In this document: piece after piece, positions 6,353-10,000 of the stretch
How the letters are laid out: every line of letters starts with the position of its first letter
Numbering within the stretch: position 1 is the first letter of the stretch
NCBI GenBank assembly: GCA_020217165.1
Contig: JAIWOE010000027.1
Location: forward strand, 1-10,000
Length of the DNA stretch: 10,000 nucleotides
Reading direction: 5' to 3'
Source of the DNA: Desulfovibrio sp.
Lineage (GTDB): Bacteria > Desulfobacterota > Desulfovibrionia > Desulfovibrionales > Desulfovibrionaceae
Translations under genes and position numbers: made by a program
Notes under the pieces: model-generated
Told to the model about the DNA's origin: nothing
The model's input: only the letters and a program-made list of their open reading frames with translations
Databases searched by the model: none

Positions 6353-7435
6353 ATGATCGATTTGCTGCAGCAGGCTGTGGCCGGCGTCGTCGCGCCGGAC
6401 CCTGCCCTGCGTCCCTTGGCCCAGGCACGGCTGGACAGCCTCACCAAACCCCAGGGCAGCCTGGGCCGGCTGGAAGAACTGGCCGCCCTGCTCTTCCAGC
6501 TGCAGGGTGGTGTGCTGCCCGTGCAGGCGGATCCCGCCCGGTGCATCGTCATGGCCGGGGACCACGGCGTCGCTGCGCCGGGAGGGCCCGGCGTATCCCT
6601 GTTTCCACAGGCCGTCACCCGGCAGATGGTGCAGAACTTCGTCAATGGCGGCGCAGGAGTGAATGTGCTGTGCCGCACGGCTAACGTGGCGCTCCAGGTG
6701 GTGGACATCGGCTGTGCCGGGGGCGAATTCCCCCCGCACCCCACCCTCCTCCAGCGCAAGGTGGCGCCGGGCACGGCGAACTTTCTGGACGGCCCGGCCA
6801 TGACCCGCTCCCAATGCCGCGCCGCCCTGGAAGTGGGCATCGACCTGGCCCAACAAGCCGCTGACGAGGGCGTGCGAACCCTGTGTCTGGGAGAAATGGG
6901 CATTGGCAACACCACCGCCGCCTCGGCCCTGTATGCCGCCTTCCTGGGCCTGGACCCGGCCGCCGTGGTGGGCCCGGGCACCGGCCTGACTCCCTTCGGC
7001 ATCGAGAAAAAAATCGACGTGGTGCGCCAGGCCCTGGCCGTGCATGGAGAGACCCTGCGGGCCGGCGCCCCCCTGGATACCCTGGCGGCCCTGGGCGGAT
7101 TGGAGATCGCCGGCATGGCCGGGCTGGTGCTGGGCGGCGCCGCCAGGGGCATGCTGGTGGTGGTGGATGGCTTCATTGCCACGGCCGCCTATGTGGCGGC
7201 CCAGGCCTTTCAACCCCTGGTGCAGGAATACGCCATCTTTGCCCACGCCTCGGCCGAGCCGGGGCACCAAGCCATCATGCAGCGCCTCCAGACCTCGCCC
7301 CTGCTACACCTGGGCCTGCGCCTGGGGGAGGGCACCGGGGCCGTGCTCTGCTGCCAGCTGCTGCGCGCCGCGGCGGCCGTCATCAATGACATGGCCACCT
7401 TCGAAAGCGCCGGCGTCAGTGAGGCAAAAGCGTAA
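6353..7435 (+). CDS. cobT: Nicotinate-nucleotide-dimethylbenzimidazole phosphoribosyltransferase
   Basis: Transfers phosphoribose from nicotinate mononucleotide to the lower-ligand base of cobamides (5,6-dimethylbenzimidazole or another base), a late step of vitamin B12 assembly in the cytoplasm. The protein has 360 residues, close to the usual 350. Family motifs in order are TKPQGSLGRLE (31-41), AGDHGV (68-73), GEMGIGNTTAASAL (180-193), GPGTGL (207-212), GLEIAGMAG (249-257), VDGFI (271-275) and LRLGEGTGA (322-330), where Glu326 matches the catalytic base. It starts 7 bp after the peroxiredoxin gene, with AAAGGA at 6336-6341. A terminator follows. No other cobamide gene and no obvious cobalamin riboswitch lies in the window, so it is probably carried on the redox cluster's transcript. 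Base specificity cannot be read from the sequence. Confidence 0.96.
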   Translation: MIDLLQQAVAGVVAPDPALRPLAQARLDSLTKPQGSLGRLEELAALLFQLQGGVLPVQADPARCIVMAGDHGVAAPGGPGVSLFPQAVTRQMVQNFVNGGAGVNVLCRTANVALQVVDIGCAGGEFPPHPTLLQRKVAPGTANFLDGPAMTRSQCRAALEVGIDLAQQAADEGVRTLCLGEMGIGNTTAASALYAAFLGLDPAAVVGPGTGLTPFGIEKKIDVVRQALAVHGETLRAGAPLDTLAALGGLEIAGMAGLVLGGAARGMLVVVDGFIATAAYVAAQAFQPLVQEYAIFAHASAEPGHQAIMQRLQTSPLLHLGLRLGEGTGAVLCCQLLRAAAAVINDMATFESAGVSEAKA

Positions 7436-7458
7436 CCGCTGTTTTTCATTTATTTTTC

Positions 7459-7483
7459 AACACTGCGCCCTGGCGCAGTGTTT
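7459..7483 (+). terminator. Hairpin terminator after cobT
   Basis: AACACTGCGC (7459-7468) pairs with GCGCAGTGTT (7473-7482) around a CCTG loop, a 10-bp stem, followed by one more T. The U tail is short, but the stem is perfect and lies 23 bp after the cobT stop. It probably ends the usp-to-cobT transcript. Confidence 0.65.
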
Positions 7484-7501
7484 CACCTGCGAGCCTTCGG
7501 C

Positions 7502-7892
7502 ATGACTCCTATTCTCATAAAACTGCTCCCCATGACCATTGCCGCCGGGCTCTTCATTGGCAACGCTGAAACCATTGAGCGCTTCTACGACGAGCTCGTC
7601 GCCCACACCCAATACGTGGCCAATGGCATGGACATGCGCAACGTGGCATAATGCTGGATGCGGAACACCTGCGCCGCGGGCGCTACCCTTCGGAAACCCA
7701 GCAGTGTGCGGCGAGGAATTGTCCCGACTGGAGCAGGAGCTCCCCGCCGCGGCCATCGCCGATCCGGAGACGCCTCCCCGGCCCAGCACGCCGACCCAGG
7801 AACAACAGCAACAGTTGGCGCGGGCGTCGCAGCGGATCAAACACCTGCAGGCCCTGCACGCCGCGGCCCTGCAGGCTGCCCCCGCACGCTGA
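7502..7892 (+). pseudogene. Small gene apparently broken by two frameshifts, function unknown
   Basis: Three successive stretches look coding, each in a different frame. From 7502 to 7651, 49 codons begin MTPILIKLLPMTIAAGLFIG, a hydrophobic membrane or signal segment, and continue with a charged, helical-looking ETIERFYDELVAHTQYV. From 7651 to about 7700 another frame reads MLDAEHLRRGRYPSETQ. From about 7701 to 7892 a third reads EELSRLEQELPAAA, a Pro-rich spacer, then QEQQQQLARASQRIKHLQALH, coiled-coil-like. Each keeps G or C at most third codon positions, as in neighbouring genes. Both frame changes run the same way, and adding one base at each would give a single ORF of about 130 residues. 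The first junction is TAATG (7649-7653), so re-initiation is an alternative there. No clear Shine-Dalgarno sequence precedes 7502. I do not recognise the family. Sequencing error cannot be excluded. Confidence 0.45.
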
Positions 7893-7987
7893 CGTTCTTT
7901 GCGCGGGACGTCCGCAGGCCAATCAGCAATGGGCCTTGCCCCCGTGTTGCGTCCGTCCTCACCAGGTGGGCATGATAGCAGAGGACA

Positions 7988-8863
7988 TCAGGGGCAATCA
8001 CACCAGGCCAGGTGGTCCGGCGGCCCGCAACCCAGCCCCGGGGCAAAGGCCGCCGCCAGGCAGTGATGCAGGTAGCGCTGGGCGCGCACCACGGCATCCT
8101 GCAGCGCCAGGCCTTGCCCCAGCCCGGCGGCAATGGCCGCGGACAGGGTGCAGCCGGTACCGTGGGTGTGGGGCGTGTCCACCCTGGGCATGGGCAGGGC
8201 CACGGGCTCGCGGCCGGGCAGGCCCAGCCAGTCCGTCAGCCGGCCATCCACGTCGGCGGACTGGTCAAAATGGCCGCCCTTGAGGAGCACCGCGCCGGCG
8301 CCCTGGCGCAGCAGATCCTGGATGGCGGCGGCCACTTGGGCCGGGGATTCAATGGTCATGCCCGTGAGCCGCTCGGCCTCGGGGCGATTGGGCGTCACCA
8401 GGGCGGCCAGGGGGAGCATGCGCGCCTTCAAGGCGTCCACGGCATCGTCCTGCAACAGGGCATGCCCGCTCTGGCTCATGCACACGGGATCCACCACCAA
8501 GGGAAAGGGGGTGTCGGCCAGCCGGTCGGCCACGGCCTCGATGATGGCGGCGGAAAACAACATGCCGGTTTTGGCGGCGGCAATGGGAAACCCAGCCAGC
8601 ACAGCATCCAGCTGGGCAATGACAAAGGCTGGCGGCGGAGCGTGAATGCCCGTCACCCCCAGGCCGTTCTGGGCCGTGAGGGCGGTGATGACCGTGGTGC
8701 CAAAGCCGCCCAGGGCGGAGAAGGTCTTGAGATCGGCCTGAATGCCTGCGCCGCCGCCGGAATCTGAGCCGGCAATGGTCAGCAGGCAGGGCCGGCTAGC
8801 GGGCGTCTCCCTGGAATCCTGTGGCAGCCGGGGCAACTGGGTCGGCCGGGGTGTCTGATTCAT
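7988..8863 (-). CDS. thiD: Hydroxymethylpyrimidine/phosphomethylpyrimidine kinase ThiD
   Basis: Phosphorylates HMP and then HMP phosphate to HMP diphosphate for thiamine biosynthesis in the cytoplasm. The protein has 291 residues; the family is usually about 260-270, the excess being a Pro-rich N-terminal tail of about 25 residues. Motifs are TIAGSDSGGGAGIQAD (29-44), DPVCMSQSG (125-133), VTPNRPEAE (156-164), KGGH (195-198) and HTHGTGCTLSAAIA (232-245), the anion-hole and catalytic-cysteine segment. The ATG at 8863 is chosen because AAAGGAG lies ten bases upstream (complement 8874-8880). This start lies inside the preceding membrane-protein gene, so the two overlap by 68 bp in different frames and are probably translationally coupled. 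No other thiamine gene lies in the window. The 95 bp between the remnant ending at 7892 and this stop show no convincing terminator. Confidence 0.95.
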   Translation of the reverse strand: MNQTPRPTQLPRLPQDSRETPASRPCLLTIAGSDSGGGAGIQADLKTFSALGGFGTTVITALTAQNGLGVTGIHAPPPAFVIAQLDAVLAGFPIAAAKTGMLFSAAIIEAVADRLADTPFPLVVDPVCMSQSGHALLQDDAVDALKARMLPLAALVTPNRPEAERLTGMTIESPAQVAAAIQDLLRQGAGAVLLKGGHFDQSADVDGRLTDWLGLPGREPVALPMPRVDTPHTHGTGCTLSAAIAAGLGQGLALQDAVVRAQRYLHHCLAAAFAPGLGCGPPDHLAWCDCP

Positions 8864-9905
8864 CCAACACGCACTCCTTTTCGATGGACTCAGGCTCCAC
8901 CTGCACTTCGCGGATGCCCTTGAGGCTCATGCCGGACTGGGCCATGACGTACAGGGCCGCCAGCACCGTGGGCACAAAGAACATGAACCGCAGCACCAGG
9001 GCGATGGCCAGGGCGGTTTCACGCTCCACCTTGAACAGGGACATGGCAAAGACAAAGGCCCCTTCGAACACTCCCACCCCGCCCGGCGAGGACGGCGCGG
9101 CAAAGCCAATGGACGCCACCACGAACACGGTGAGGGTTTGGGCAAAGGTCAGCTGCAACTCGCCCATAAGCCAGATTGCGGAGAAGTACACCACGGCAAA
9201 GCCAGCCCACACCACCAGGCTGTACCCGGTCAGGGCGGCAAAAAAGCGTGGGCTCACGCGACATTGCAACTGATGCATGACGTCGTGAAACAGGTTCTTG
9301 ACCTTCTCCCCAGGCAGCATTTTCGCCACCAGGCTGGCCAGGCCGGGCTTCCAGCGGAACACGATCACCGTGGCCCAGATGCCGCCCACCACCAGGCCCA
9401 GGGGCGCCACCACGATGTTCTTGCCCAGCAGGAAGGCCGCCATCAGCCCCATGAGCAGCAGGATGTTCAGGTCGAAAAACCGTTCCCAGAAAATCATCCC
9501 CAGGCCCTTCCCCAGGGTAATGCCTGTTTTTTTGCGCAGGTAATACGCCTTGGCCACCTCGCCCAGCTTGGCCGGCAGGATGTTGTTTACCCCCAGGCAG
9601 AAGACGCTGGCCTTGAGGGACACCAGCAGGGAGGCCTGCCAATGGGTCAGGTAGCTGATACGCAGGGCCACGGGCAGATACTGGGCCACGGACAAGACCC
9701 CAGTAACCAACAGGCCCAGCCAGCCGAACTGCTGCACCGCCTGCCAGAATTTGTCCCACTCCAGGCCCCAGAAGGCGTACAGAAGACAGGCGCCCATCAG
9801 GGCGAAACGAAGGGCGGTGCCGAGATGCTTTGTCAGATGCGAAGAACTGCTAGCCATGGAATCTTTTGGGGAGGGTTCGTGCGATTGCAATGCGGTGAAG
9901 GCCAC
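8796..9905 (-). CDS. Flippase-like multi-spanning membrane protein (LPG synthase TM domain, UPF0104/YbhN type)
   Basis: A 369-residue inner-membrane protein with roughly eight or nine hydrophobic segments (about 32-47, 61-80, 93-110, 144-160, 164-183, 223-245, 255-271, 275-291, 297-323). Family signatures are NNILPAKLGEVAKAYYLRKKTG (107-128), read in two parts, with ERFFD (141-145) and SPGGVGVFEGAFV (273-285). These match the transmembrane domain shared by lysylphosphatidylglycerol synthases and YbhN-like proteins. There is no room for the aminoacyl-transferase domain, so lipid lysylation is not supported. Lipid or lipid-linked sugar translocation is the usual guess. A charged C-terminal tail (about 330-369) follows the last helix. 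The start is taken as GTG at 9905, with AGG seven bases upstream; an ATG at 9857 (residue 17) is the alternative. It lies 13 bp after the preceding gene and overlaps thiD by 68 bp, suggesting one transcript. Confidence 0.85.
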   Translation of the reverse strand: MAFTALQSHEPSPKDSMASSSSHLTKHLGTALRFALMGACLLYAFWGLEWDKFWQAVQQFGWLGLLVTGVLSVAQYLPVALRISYLTHWQASLLVSLKASVFCLGVNNILPAKLGEVAKAYYLRKKTGITLGKGLGMIFWERFFDLNILLLMGLMAAFLLGKNIVVAPLGLVVGGIWATVIVFRWKPGLASLVAKMLPGEKVKNLFHDVMHQLQCRVSPRFFAALTGYSLVVWAGFAVVYFSAIWLMGELQLTFAQTLTVFVVASIGFAAPSSPGGVGVFEGAFVFAMSLFKVERETALAIALVLRFMFFVPTVLAALYVMAQSGMSLKGIREVQVEPESIEKECVLDESDTPADPVAPAATGFQGDAR

Positions 9906-9918
9906 TCCACTACCTGCT

Positions 9919-10000
9919 TCACAGGGCCGCGTCCAGCAACATGTTGTTGCGATGGACCGCCTCTTCGTACAGGCCGGGGCCGAGGACGGTTTCGATATCC
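9919..10000 (-). CDS. C-terminal end of an unidentified protein, cut by the window edge
   Basis: Reading leftwards from the right edge, 26 codons (DIETVLGPGLYEEAVHR, then NNMLLDAAL) end in TGA at complement 9919-9921. The frame is open to the edge, codon use resembles the neighbours, and the stop lies 13 bp before the GTG of the membrane-protein gene. It is therefore very likely the 3' end of the first visible gene of this minus-strand unit. Too little is present to name a family. Confidence 0.6.
   Translation of the reverse strand, partial: DIETVLGPGLYEEAVHRNNMLLDAAL

Noticed and set aside
6317..7270. A 317-codon open frame on the minus strand opposite cobT
   Set aside because: The plus strand encodes CobT with all its motifs. 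The antisense product is low-complexity Gly/Gln/His-rich sequence without a family signature.
7697..7712. Programmed -1 frameshift signal in the broken small gene
   Set aside because: No canonical X-XXY-YYZ slippery heptamer followed by a stable stem is evident, so decay or sequence error is more likely.
7651..8283. A 210-codon open frame running from 7651 into the thiD region
   Set aside because: Only its first 17 or so codons look coding. The rest is Arg/Pro/Ser-rich shadow sequence, partly antisense to thiD.

Overview
This 10 kb window is high-GC, gene-dense bacterial chromosome with almost no non-coding space. It carries a Der-type ribosome-assembly GTPase, Acs-type acetate activation, periplasmic thioredoxin-like and peroxiredoxin proteins, CobT (lower ligand of cobamides), ThiD and a YbhN/UPF0104-type membrane protein. 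Together these suggest a Gram-negative proteobacterium. A Desulfovibrio-like sulfate reducer would fit gene content and codon style, but this is an impression rather than a demonstrated identity. I see no insertion sequence, prophage, CRISPR array or defence system.

Layout on the left half (+ strand): the 3' two thirds of der (2-979); a LytTR DNA-binding protein with a badly degenerate receiver-like domain (1075-2028); and an acetyl-CoA synthetase (2116-4047). Acs converges on a minus-strand tRNA-Val(UAC)/tRNA-Asp(GUC) unit (4437-4272). That unit has a recognisable promoter with an A-tract UP-like element, a leader hairpin and a strong 13-bp hairpin terminator (4210-4240).

Centre (+ strand): starting divergently from the tRNA promoter is a tight cluster of universal stress protein (4658-5119), exported thioredoxin-like protein (5151-5747), exported peroxiredoxin (5755-6345) and cobT (6353-7435). 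It is closed by a hairpin terminator at 7459-7483. The first three suggest an envelope/oxidative stress unit. CobT looks like a metabolic passenger, perhaps co-transcribed. The usp/thioredoxin-like junction carries a 35-bp tandem duplication that creates a 12-codon ORF linked to both neighbours by ATGA overlaps.

Right part: 7502-7892 holds what looks like one small gene split over three frames (a pseudogene, or sequence errors). Then comes a minus-strand unit read from the right edge: the last 26 codons of an unidentified gene (>10000-9919), a flippase-like multi-spanning membrane protein (9905-8796), and thiD (8863-7988), which starts inside the membrane-protein gene.

The window is mostly housekeeping. 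The observations most worth a second look are the degenerate receiver of the LytTR protein, the short tandem duplications that sit exactly on two stop codons (acs and usp), and the three-frame remnant.
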